From contig JAVTVJ010000121.1 of assembly GCA_034509425.1 (NCBI GenBank), forward strand, positions 434,001-498,000: a stretch of DNA of 64,000 nt, given 5' to 3'. This document shows, piece after piece, positions 24,901-37,600 of this stretch (the stretch's first letter is position 1; the number at the start of each line of letters is the position of its first letter). The notes under the pieces were generated by a model, which was not told the DNA's origin, searched no databases, and worked only from the letters and a program-made list of their open reading frames with translations. The DNA comes from Eopsaltria australis. Its lineage: Eukaryota > Chordata > Aves > Passeriformes > Petroicidae. The position numbers and the translations under genes are program-made.

Positions 24901-27567
24901 ACTTGATACCTGTGTCCCTGTCTTACTGGGATGTGTAGCATAATTAGCAATATATCTATTCCCCATTTGATTGATGAAGAAAGATCTAAACTTTTCACAA
25001 CCATGAGATTAAAAAGGTCTTCATGTCCTTCAATTTTATATTGTGTCATAAAGCTACAGTGCATTTTCTGATATATGAAGTAGATATAAACTAGTCATGC
25101 AGTCTCCCATGACACTCATTACAGAGCTATAAACACCATTCCCTTTCATTCACAGAACTTGAATAAAAGCATAAAGTTTCTACAGAAAATACATTTATTT
25201 TAACATCTCATGCTTAACATTATAGAGTTATATCTGAGCAACTACTAAGTATTTCAAGTAAATCCTAAAAAAGTCTGAAATGCTTTCCAAAAGAAGAAAC
25301 ATTTAGTAAGTAAGATTTTATTAAATCTCAGTGTCTTATTTATTGCAGAACAGATTGTAAAATTATTAGACTGCAGCTGGCATATTCTTAAAAGTGTGAT
25401 ATCCAGAAGAAAAGTACTTATTTTTGTCTTTTTCAGTCACTGGCACAGTAAAATAATTTGAGTAATTTAAAAAGCGATTTTTTAAAAGCACCCTAAGCAT
25501 ATTTGAGTCTTTGCATAAAAGAAATATATCTAAATATTTTTAAATAAAACCCAAAGAATATTAGGTAATATTGGTAGAATTTTGAACAACTATTTCATCT
25601 AGCAGCTCAGACATCCAAACAGTTGTAGACTTGATGCCATATGACACATCTGCCACTAAAAGTCGATGTCCAGATTGATTTGTGTCTGGTCATTGTTTAT
25701 TAGACATAATTACTATTGATACTTGATCATTTGTATAGACAAAATCTGGTTGGAAAGATGGTGTTTCAAATGCCTGACATCTACCATTAAATAAATAGAA
25801 TACTGACGCAAGAAAAATTATTTTAAACCATACAGGTGTCAGTAACTCTATTGTTATCTTCATATGCAACTATCCTCAGAAAGTCATATCAAATTGAGTC
25901 TTTGCTTAAAGTCACTCACTTGCCCTGAGCTATACTGTCCAACACCTGAGTGCAGAATTAGACCCCAACAGAGTATTTTAGTCTTTTTCTGAAAGGACAA
26001 GTATCTGAAAGCAGAAGGCATAAAGCAAGAAGGAAAATAAAGTAATTTGACACTGTTTGGAGCTACCCAGGTGAAGTTCGAACCAAGAAGAATTTTAAGT
26101 GCATCTGTGTAGTAAATACAAGATTATTGAGCCTGATTTAGCACTATTACTCATATAGGAGAAAGTTACTCTGTATAAAACAGACTTAATGTATCTATGG
26201 ATATCACAAATACTTCCCAATATGAAAAAGAGCCTCCCGACACACACCTTAATATTCTTTTCAAATAGTAGGTTTTTTCAAACAAACATAAAACCAATAA
26301 TATTGTACTTAAAGGCCATGATTAAATTTTCAGCTCACAATCACTAGAGAAGTGCTAAATCTATAATAAAATACATCCATTTTGATCAGTACAAATTACT
26401 AACTACAAAAATAATGAGTCAGATTTTTAAGATGTAACCTTACACATTGCAGCACACTGGGTTTTAAAGCTGAGTTGCTTTAACACCATCACAGTTTCCA
26501 TTATAATTAATATAAATCCCTCATATTATAAAAGCATATTTGCTTTAGAGCAGAATAAGTAATTAATAAACTTTTTCAACTAATTAAGACCTTCTCTCTA
26601 GGCAGATAGCAAAATACTGATTACATTTCAACTTAAAATATTAAAAACATTTTTCAATTAATTGAATGTGGATATTTTGAATGTTATCTGTTGTTCCTGG
26701 ACAGAGAAAAATATAATCATCAAGGGGATCCATTACACAAACATTTAAGTCTATATATTGATAATATTCATGCATTTAAAAAATTAAGTAACTCAGATAT
26801 GTATCTATTATATCATCCAACATTACAGTCATTTTTTCTGATGAAATTTGCTATTTTGCTACCGAATTTGAGCATGCATGCATTTGCAAAGTGAACATCA
26901 AAGAAGCATTAGCAAGGCTTAAGGGCAGTCACATCACAAGTGCAGTTATGTGCAGGTTCCTGCAGACGTGGAGTTCTTACCCTGTGCAGCTGGACCTGGT
27001 GGTGGAGAGCGTGTGGAGCTTCTCCTCTGTGTGCAGAGCAGAACCAGGCACTGTCCCAAACTGCCAAAGCCACTCCAACACATTTGTTCACTCATTGCAG
27101 TTAGTCACTTATAACTGATTGTTTTCACTTGTGCCTTGTTGTGTTTGCACCTGCAGTGGAGACACAGGTGAGACCTATTGAATGAAATGGAAGAGTGAAA
27201 TCCTGACTGCACAAACGGATCTGAACTGCTGCTGGGACACAGGGCAGGTGCACACATCTCCAGTTTCATTGTAGCCCAAATTTTAATTGCTACATTATTA
27301 CTTCAGCTGTGATCTAAATACCAGTTTTGCTATCATCCTGAATATGACTCTATCAGTAACCTTTCATTCACTACTAGAATATATCTTCATGTAAAAAACC
27401 ACACATGTCAGATTAAAGTTCTTTATACAACAGCAGTTGACCTAAGTTAATTACTGCTATTTGAAACAAAAATCCACCTAGTGCAAGATAACCAAACAGA
27501 GATTTCTGGAAGCAGTCATATCATAAATGATACTCCAATCACAAAACCATACTGTTTTCCATTTCAG
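21931..27567. other. Unique non-coding DNA
   Basis: No supported gene. GC-richer patches at 22190-22390 and 22600-22790 carry overlapping open frames on both strands, a pattern of low stop density and not of coding. Other local features are a G5-A-G6 run (23028-23039), a T12 run (24438-24449) and an ATTA-rich stretch at 26500-26660. An 11-base putative microexon at 27157-27167 was rejected. Confidence 0.75.
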
Positions 27568-27611
27568 GTTTTATGTCATGGGATATAATTTGGGAGGATG
27601 TTTAAAATTTG
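27568..27611 (+). other. Candidate 44-nt internal exon (weak)
   Basis: An acceptor-like tract (CTGTTTTCCATTTCAG, ending 27567) and a donor-like GTAAGC (from 27612) bracket 44 bases. One frame stays open throughout (FYVMGYNLGGCLKF). The length is not a multiple of three. No similarity is recognised, and acceptor-donor pairs this close arise by chance over 64 kb. Confidence 0.12.
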
Positions 27612-30600
27612 GTAAGCTTCAGCTCTAACATAAATTCGCAAATAATAGATTGAGCATTTTGTCACTGTCTGCAGCTTCAGAGTTCTTCTAGCTCAGACAG
27701 GTGAACTGCCCTGAAATACAATCTTCCTCTGCCACACTGATGGATTTTCATCAGATTTCATCTCCAAGAGCATCTTTGTCATTTCCAGTTAAGTTTCAAT
27801 TTCATTTCTCATCTTGACAGACTGTGGAAACAACCTTTGGGGGGAAGGAGTGGGGGGCTGGCATCATGAAAATCAAGCTAACAGTGCTTGGTTTGCCAGT
27901 TGGTGATTCTTCTGCTTTGTCTGTTGGTCTAAACAAACATATAGGTCTTCTCAAATACCAGTTTGAAATACAAGTTAGATCTCTTCAAAATTTTTGTGCT
28001 AAATCTATTCATACAGACAGTGAAGTTATTTTGTAATAGGAGAGTCAGAGAGACTTATCAACAGATTCACATCTTGTTTAGACAAATACATATAAAATAA
28101 ATGGGCTTTAAAGGAAGCAGTGTGAATCTACATCCAAAAGGTACCCAGGCAACAGAAGTAAAACCTGAAATACTCAAAACCCTCAGGTACCTCCAGGGGT
28201 ATCTGAAGTTCAACCATGGGTAACTTTTCAACGTGGAAATTCTGCATTACACAATTCTGCAGAATGTTCCCAGGCTGGGCAGAGTGGTGCAAACCCCTGC
28301 ATGAGCCAATCTCAGCCATCCTCTGGAGTAATGGAATTGTGTCTCTCTTATTGTGCCAACCCACAGGCAATGCAGAGTTGTTTCAGGGCTGATAATTAGA
28401 AAATGTGTTCAGAAAAGTAATGTGCTGGTACCACTGTTATGACCCTTCTCTCTCAAAGAATAAAAAGTAACTCACCCCTGCCCCACTGGGTGTGGAATTG
28501 CTCCCTGGTCTCACAGATCAGGTAATCTTTCTTGCACCCTGACAAACATTCCTAAATTCCCTCTCCTCCTGCTGCCATCATGACACACACAAGGTTGCTG
28601 TCAGGCTACTGTACCCTCTACTCAGCTACAAATAATCTCTCCACTTTCAAACCTCAATCATATAACCCACTGGAGCTAGAGGTGCCTGTAATCAGCACTG
28701 GGAGCATACAGGGTTTATATTAGATAGCAGTGATGCTTAATACTGACTTCAGAAAAACACTGATACTCTCTATTCCAAGAGATTTAAGGGAATTGTCTAT
28801 AATCAGTGTAGATCCTGAAATTATAAATTATACACTGTAAACTGTACACTGAGTAAACTACTCAGAAAACATATTTCCCAATTATTAAGCTTAATCCTCA
28901 GAAGACAAATGTGTTAATGTACCTGCTAAATAACTAATATGAATAAGCCATATGAAAGACATTGTAATGGACCAAATAAATAAAAGGCTAGTTATCCTGT
29001 TCTTCAATAAACCTGAAAAACACTCCCTATATCCCACTGAGTACATCACAAGGGATTTGACTTTGGAGACTCATTGAGAGAGGTAGGAAGTGAATTAAAT
29101 GGACAATGTTATCCATCAGTGACAATAAAGCCTCATAAATATGTAAGCTCTTGAGTTTTCAGACTAGTAAAGTTCATAGTTCATTTTGCTTATTCATAGT
29201 CTGCAAGTTCCTAGTTGGGTACATTGTGTTTGTATGGAAATTAAAACTTTTAATTTGGCTTAAATTGCCATTTTCATTCAAAAATTATTTTCCCAAATAA
29301 AAACCAAACACAGTAAGCACTATGAGGTTTCAATTGTTACTTATTAATTGAGTCTGACTCTCCTAAGGTCTCAGTGGAGTACTTGAATTATTTGCATAAT
29401 TAACTTTTGATATCCATATTGTTTAAAGATTTTCTATGCAACTTGAGCTCTATTAGAAAGTAAAACTTTAATTTATTTAATTTAATTTCATTTATTAGAA
29501 GTGTGGATAAAATAAAATAACCTAAAAAATTAAAGAAGACAATCCTATAAAATTACATCAGTTGAGGAGTTATGAGTCTGGCACAAAACAAAGTTAAGTA
29601 CAGTCTCTAATTTGTGAATACAGAAGATGAATCTCAAAGCAAGGAAACCTTTCTTCTCCAAATCCAGAGCATGGGCAACTTGCATCTTTCGCAATTACGG
29701 AAAATCCTGTAAATCTGCTCGCTGACATCAAATTAAGATACCACCATCCCAATTTACACATCAGAAAAAGCAAAGTTCTGCATTATTAACACCTTGAAAC
29801 ACAAGTGCAAGCTAATGAAGTTTGCTCACTGAGTCAACGGCAGAGCTGCCTGGAGAGCCTGTGCACCACAACAGCCAAGGGGAGCCAGGCAGCCACAGAG
29901 CAGGGAATTCTGTGCTAGATATGTCTTATATAATCTGTTCTTTATAGTTCATTTCTCAGAAGAGAAACGAACTGGCCAGCAGGACATGAAGCTTGTCTGT
30001 ATTCATAGAGATGTAATTATCATTTCCTTTTGCTCCTTCCCAGAATGTGTTTTAACCTGCAGCTCTTCCTTACAGACACAAACTCACACAAAACAACCTT
30101 ACATAGAGAACAGACTCTGTTCAAGAACTATTTGAGCTGTACTTGTAGCCCTGAGACTTCAGGCAGGGGTTTCCATCTGTGTAGTTAATTCATAGCAAAC
30201 ACTACTTTTAATATGATAGGAACTGTATATGCTGCATAAGGTGAGCCACATAAGTCATATTCACAAGACCAAGTAGCAAATGGTAAAGCTTTGACTCCAA
30301 GCAAGGTATTTAGGAGGGAACAGAATACAAATTAAGTAGCTGATTAAACAAACACAAGGTAAATGCTAAATTTCATAAAGGACTTTACAAAACACTACAT
30401 AAAAATTAGGGGGGGGGAAGCCATATAAAATATCGAGTTTGATGTATTTTTTCACTGTTTTTCTTTTTAATTAAAGCCAGTAAATATCTTGAGCCAAAAC
30501 AAAATAATAGAACAAGTAAAACCTCTCCTAGTTGCACATAGAGATACTACTAGAGAAAAATATTCTCCAGCATAAAAGTAGATATTCTCCTTATGTAACA

Positions 30601-33600
30601 TTAGTCCTACAGGCTTTAAAAACCCACTGCTGAAATCCCAAGAGTTTGTACTGAAGGAGGTGACTTATGACCCTTGCTTTCAGACATGCTTAAACATTGA
30701 TCTAGTCAGCACAAACCTCACAGTGAAAAAAAAAGTTCTGGGTTTCAGTGAATGAAGCAGTTTGGTAAAGATTCATGAGCTTTAAATATAATGACCTAAA
30801 AATCGAAGTTGTATGAATGAGGATACACTCCCTTAACTATCCTTCATACACTGAATGATGCCATTTGCTAGTTATTTAGAGGTTTTAGGGTTTTAGTAGA
30901 AAAGAGCATTACTTCAAGAGGATGCACCTGTAGGAGCAGTGCCCTATAAACCAGCACAGGCAGCTGCATTTCCATCCTGGGATGGACTGCACTGAATTTG
31001 AGGGTTTCATTTAAGGGTCCAGTGCCTCTCTGGACCTTCAGAGTGGAAAATGGGTGTGGGTCAGTCAGTGACCTGCCCTGCCTTCCCTCCACAACCACCA
31101 GGTTTTTGTGCTGTACAACAGGCAAAACATGCAGTTCCCAATAGCAGAGAGTGTGAGTGCAATGAGACAGGTGATGCAATTTTGAATGATCCCATTTGTA
31201 AGTCCCATGCAGCTCCAGGGCTGGACTAACCCAGGAGCTGTCGTGAGCAGGGAAACCTCTGCATGCACAGTGTTTTGCAGGTGTTCAAGACACTGCCCTG
31301 ATTTGAAGGACTTTCTTACGCAAACTATTCCCATTTGAAAATCTGAAAATTTTTTAGTGTTCCAATAGCAGCACTTCTATGGAAAAAAAAATAAGTTAAA
31401 AGGAAAACTTGGAATCCAAAACTATAAATTCAGTATTACTGCTTTTAGATACTACATGATTTCCACACTAATGCTGAAGATAAGAGTAGTTTGCTTTTAT
31501 TCTTAGTGGCTCACAGACCTCGAGGCACACAGAGTGAAAGCCCATTTCTACCCTGCTTGTCACACATGATCAGTGCCCAGGTTGGGTTTCCAGCACCTTT
31601 CAGTTGTAATTTTCAGGCAAAATCTCAAGGCAATGAGGCTGCACAGATGAACTGCAAACTTTGCATCGAGACAGTGGAGTCAAGGGCCATAACTTGGACT
31701 TAAAGATCATCCAGAGTGATTTAATCCAGGAAATAAAACAGATTTTTAACCATCTGACTGGTTTGCCATTTTGTAAAATTATTACTTTTGCCCAAAAGAC
31801 AATAAAATATAGAGTGAGACTCCAGATTTGTATAAATTATTCATACAATAGCAGAAACACCACAGTCAGCATACTAATTATAAAGAAAAATCTTTGAGAT
31901 TTTTTCCAGACCTGAATCTTCTAGACAAACAACTTCAGTTACTTTTGGCTGCAAAAAAGGGACAAGGTTTATCTTACTATGAAAATGAATCTTCTGTAAA
32001 TAGGCTTCAGACTACCTTTCCTCTGACATATAAATGTGTCTTTCACATAAACATTTAGAGATTCATTCCAACCAGAAATGAAGAAAAGATCTTGAAAATG
32101 TCTTTTGTGACTAAGATTTTGGATGAGAAATATGTGTAAAAGAAGAAAATACATATCTAAAGCATAAAAATACCCTGCAAGTATTCACTCTTTTGGTTCT
32201 GAATATACAGAATCTGTTTCACCTAAAGTAATTGACTACTGCAATTGCTTTGCTGAAGCCTCCTTTAAATTCAGGCCCTTGTTCTCCCATTTTTACTACC
32301 ATTAGACAAGCCTGACTGGCAGTCTAAGCAGAAGGTCTTGTTCAATAGATTCTGTCATTTGTAATATTCCCTCAGTAAGTACTTGTGTTGCAACTGATGT
32401 CATCCCTTCGCCACCTTACTTGGTAACAGAGAGATCTCCTCTGAACAGGTTTCTTTCATGAGGCTCTTACTCTGCACTTGCTTTTGCTTGGTTTTTTTTC
32501 TACTTGTAAAATGCAAAACTCTGTGGAGATTTCACTGCCTGAGTTTCCTGCCTAAACTCAGAATGAACTTGCTACACACAGATAATCACAGACGGAATAA
32601 AGCAAACACTGATTCATCGTAAAATTTTTTATCAACTTGGACTTTGAACTACAGTCCTGAAATAAAATTTAAAATTAAAAAATTTCTTTTGATCATCCAG
32701 ATCAGAAGTAATCCTTAAAAAATGGTGGTGTTACTGTTTTATTCATTCACATCTTACATATGGGGAGAAAGCTCAACAAGGAAATCAGAACAGTCTTCCC
32801 ATGCTAGTCTCTTGTAGCTCTTCCTGTGTTAAAAAAATACTATGTGAATAAATCCCTATTCTCTGCCTAGAAATGTGTTTCCAGAGCAATCATGCTGTTC
32901 TCATTGCTTTCTGGAGGCCCACAGGTTATTAAAAGAGAGAACTGTATTCATGACTGAAGCTGTTTGGGAGCATTTTCAACTACCTATAAAATGCAATATT
33001 AAAAAATCTGATTTTTTCTAACTGGCACTACCATGATGACCTCAGGTCACTTATAGTGCCTGTCTTTTCACATTATGTTGTCCCTCAAATTACTCTGAAG
33101 TCATGCAAGTATGAAAAAATGAGCAACTGCTGTAATATCAGTAGATTTGCTGCTGCTCTGGTTATGTATCTAATTAGGCTTTAAGATGGAAATAGATGGT
33201 GCTGGATTTTGATCCAAATCTGGATCTAAAATTCAGCATTGTTTTCCCAAGAATACGAATAATAACATTCTATTCCAGGATGAACAAACGGCTTTTTTAG
33301 TTTTTATGAAATCTGATGTTATTAAAATATAGTCTTCTTTCCACAAGCAGTTTCCTTACAGAGAGGCCAAAGGCACAACCACTTAAATGTGTCCCTCTGC
33401 TATAGAGGCTTTCACATCTCCAATTATCATGTCTCTAATTATCTGCTTTGCATCACCAATTATAGTCAGACTTGGTGGGTTCAGCTCCACCATCCCACTG
33501 GAGCCCATTTATCCCAACATGCAGGGTCAAGCATGTAATCTTCCCATTTGTATCCCAGTTGCAGCACATCTGTTCTCAACAGTGATAGGTTCATGAAATT

Positions 33601-34500
33601 TAGTCAGAAATTAATAAACAATGCTTAGATATTGATAATGGAAGAATTATCACAGTCATCTACAAACACAGGTGTGGGGGGATTATCTTGTATAAATCCA
33701 AGGAATCAATATACTAAACACAAATGTATTTGACACTCCACAGAAGAGGGTAAATGTGTGTAAAACTGTCCTTGATATTGCTCTGTTATTGCTGATTTTC
33801 CAGGCAATAACATAATGAGTCAAACGGGTAATACAAAGAAGACAACTACTTCTACTGTTAATTTTTTTTTATTTATAAAAGTATTATACTCTGCTTTCAA
33901 ATAGAAGGAGTAAAATAAATAAATTAGTCAGAATCATACTTGGAATAAAATCATATAGTTCTTAGGGTTTTTTTACCTCTTCTGTCCCTAATCCCATCTT
34001 AGAAGTGGAGATTTTTCTCCATGCAGTTTCCTAGTACAACTTGTAAAGTTCAGAAATCTGAAATTCAGGCTATTTCACCCACGAGAAATTCAAACCTGTC
34101 AATCAGAAACTATTAACAACAGAAAACTATATTATTGTGAGTTTGAGCAGATACACTACCAAGAATGCAATACTTTTGAAAGACCTCAGACTGATCAATC
34201 AAGAGTGTGAAAACCTAATCTTTCATAATACACACTCCGTGTAAAAGTTGGGTCACTCTACCTGCAGCACAGGTGCACTGAAGGAAACACACTGGAAGCT
34301 GTCCAGCATTGCACAACAATCTGCCTCCATCTGCAACTCCCAGCAAAGCATTGGGAGCTGCTCTGGTGCACAGACAAGGTGACTTTCGTTTGTATCATCA
34401 AAATCTCTACAAATGTTTAACTGCTGAAGAAAGATAATGCTTTATTCAAAAACAGGCCTGTACAGGCTGGTCAGCTAAACAATTTTACCTTTTTTTGCAG
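27612..34500. other. Unique non-coding DNA
   Basis: No supported gene. Noticed: a 9-bp inverted repeat GCTGCCTGG/CCAGGCAGC (29845-29853 and 29885-29893), a G9 run (30409-30417) and a perfect 12-bp palindrome GCCTGTACAGGC (about 34455-34466). GC-richer patches at 28250-28620 and 31000-31280 contain no recognisable coding. Confidence 0.75.
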
Positions 34501-34602
34501 GCTCGTTCCTTCATCAAAACTCAGGGAGAAAATTATGTAAAATCCAAAGGCTATTTGAGGTTCAAATTACTTAAATTTCAACACACAAGAGATAACTTTT
34601 AA
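34501..34602 (+). other. Candidate terminal exon reading frame (weak)
   Basis: A strong acceptor (ATTTTACCTTTTTTTGCAG, ending 34500) is followed immediately by 33 open codons in frame 1 (starts ARSFIKTQGENYVKSKG) and TAA at 34600-34602. The composition is protein-like (basic, balanced). No homology is recognised and no polyadenylation signal lies close by. Confidence 0.12.
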
Positions 34603-37600
34603 AATGAGAACTTCCTGCATTTAACAGAGGATCAAGGAATCGGTTCGTAGCTCCTACAGACCTGAGTCCTGAATGACCAACCTCAGACAGAGTTAATTAG
34701 ACACTGCAAAGGTAAATACAGACCCAGGAATTTACTATTCAATGCAAGTATTCCAATTAGAGGAGTTCAATGTATTTGACAGCCAGCCCAGCAAGTTCAC
34801 AGTGGGACATTTTTGGACGTGGAGTAGATGCTACGTGACCAACATCGCAACCATTTTGTAGGGGACCAACATGGCCCTAGAAAAGCTCCCCACAGAGAGC
34901 CCCAATTCTGTGTGATTGATGGAGGCCACTCTGCTAACACGTATTCCTTACTTTCTGCACACATCTGATGGATGGGCCTGAAAGGATGGAGATGTGCAGT
35001 ATGAGCAGATATCCATCATTTCCACTGGATCCTTTAGTGGACAGTGCAGATCCCTTCAGGTTGTGCTGACAGGTATTACACAGTCATCAGTGGCATTTAA
35101 CTGCCATGGACATTGAGTTTCTGCACAGCACCCAATGTCTGTGAGATTTAAAGGCAAGTCCATTGAAGGGCAATAGGAATTCAATCTTTCCCTTGACAGA
35201 GCAGCAAGAAAAGAGCTCCATGGGGGAAATGGAATTACCATGGACTTTTACTCTCTGAGTTTTTATAGTGCAATCTGAGAACAGTATTAATGACTTACTT
35301 CCAGTTTATTACTAAGCTGACAAGCCTCCTCAACACCCAGCTGGGATGGCCATTGTACAGACGGGGACATTGAAGTGCAGAAAATTTAAACTCATATTTC
35401 AAAAATGTCTTAAACTTCATTACTTCGTTTTCAGAGGGGTTCTTTTTAAAGACAAATCTAGAGTTTACTTTCAGTAGTAATTGGTAGAAAAAGCAGATGT
35501 TCAACCCTCTTGAATCCAGAAAAAGCAAATGGCTAATATTAGATAGCTGTAAAGCACGGGCAACCTAAAAATGACGGTCACACTTGAAAACTTTGCTCAT
35601 TTCTCAGAGTCCAGTGTTAAATCAAGGAGTGAGAACAGTTTTGTTTACTTCCCATATTTTCTGTATGCACAGCTGAAATGGCTGGCAGTAGGGTAAATGG
35701 CAGAGAAGGATTCAGTAACGCCCTTTCCTGGGTACAGATGCATCACCCAGGTAGGACGAGCAGAATCAGTTTGTTCTCTTTGGTCGAAGTTTGTCACCCA
35801 TTTCTGAGGAGTCAGACTCACACTCACCAGGCTAAGTTAAAAGCCTTTCACTCTAAAAGGATAACTGTTTTCTAATCACTTCCAAACCATCCAGGCATTC
35901 CTTGTTCACAGCAGAGCAGAAAAGCTTTCCCACAGCTGGAAATGCTCAGTATGGTTATCAGGCTCTGTATCACCTCTATCAGGTGATGTGACACAAATTC
36001 AGTTTGTACAGCTTGTGGTATATGTATCACTGTCACAGCCAATATTTTGATATCTCCAGAGAAGAATACAGGGCTCTTTAAGTGCCAAGAGAAACCCCAG
36101 CTATCTACTAAAAATCTGTGGGAGGTTTTACATTTGCAGCTGTAGACACACATTTCCATCACAGGGGAGGCTGGGATGGTAATTCAGCACCAGCTTTGCA
36201 TTGCTAGGATTTTTGCATCAAATGAAGACCAGGAGCCATTAATGAAACAGGAGAGATTTGTTCCTCTCACAATGGAGAATTTTCTTGCTCTAACAAACCC
36301 TTTGGTTTGCCACCCTATTTGAAGTGATATCAGTAATATTCATTTCACTGCTAAAGGTTATTAGGTTGTTTTCTTTGATACTGTAATAATTTCAATGGCT
36401 GATTTCCATAGGCCAGATGGCATTCCTTATGCTCTTATTTCTCAGAGATAATATCTACTCCAAACAAAGAGACCAAGCTCTCCTTGTTACAGTCCTCTCC
36501 TAATACCTTAATTTTTTTTCTTGTCCTGAGTCTATCGCAAACATGCCATTCTTTTTCTGAATTGCGTGAAGTTATTAGAAAATATTACATTTGGAAAACT
36601 TCTAGCAAATGGGATTATATTCCTTTGAGTGTTTCTAAAAGTATTTTGGAATGGAAACCTTCAGCACTGAAAGACAGAAACTGCTATTTGCAACAGCAGA
36701 ATGAGCAGTGCTTCTGTCACACTGTAAACCTTTATGCAACTTAGTAACTGGTAGTTTGCATGTGATTTGTTTCCAAAATCAGGCAGGGGATAAAAAATAA
36801 CCAAGCCAAAGAACCATGTATCCAGCCTGACATATTTAAAGAGTGACGATAGAGAGTATTTTAGTAAAGAACAGTTACATTTTTCTTTTTACAGGACTAA
36901 TCATAGCCTCTCCTGGGGTATAATTCATAACTGGAAGATTGTGCCACCATGTATATTGTAACTAGGTATTTCATTTGCTTTGCATTAATTGAGCCTGAGG
37001 CTTTTTATACTATTTAGATGCAGGTCTAGTGGCCTTTTAGACCAAAATCAGATGGGTGAGCTCTGAGTAGAGAAACTAAGTGTATTATCTATGTTGCTTT
37101 TCAATGCAGTGACTATATGGAGGATTCCTATAACAGGTCAATTCCTTGAAAAGGAAGAATGTGAGAAATTGCATCAGAGCTAATGCATGGGAAAAGGAAA
37201 GAAATTTCAAAAAGGAGGGGGAAAATCACTAGGATCAGAAAATTTTCCTATGAAAGATGAAAAGAAAATGTAAATATGAAACTTATCATGAGGATTTCAA
37301 TGTGTTTCTGGTCAGAAAAGTAGAAAGGAGAATGACCAGTGTTAAAATCCAGAGAACACAATTTCACTTCTAGGAAGAGGCAACAGAAGGGAAGGATGGG
37401 GCAGATGAGGACAGACATTATGGTGCACAGAGAGTACAAACATAGAAGGTTTACAGAGAGTGACTTGCCAAGGCAAGACAAGTACCTTCCTTGACATGCT
37501 GCACAGCTAAAATGTAAGCAAGTTTAGGTATTGCCACGTACATTTTAGAGACATAAGACCAAAAGGAATAATTAAATAAATGTATAGGAAATGGGTCCAT

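Noticed and set aside
27157..27167. 11-base microexon between GCACCTGCAG and GTGAGA
   Set aside because: It is very short, out of frame and has no supporting neighbouring exon. Such pairs occur by chance.
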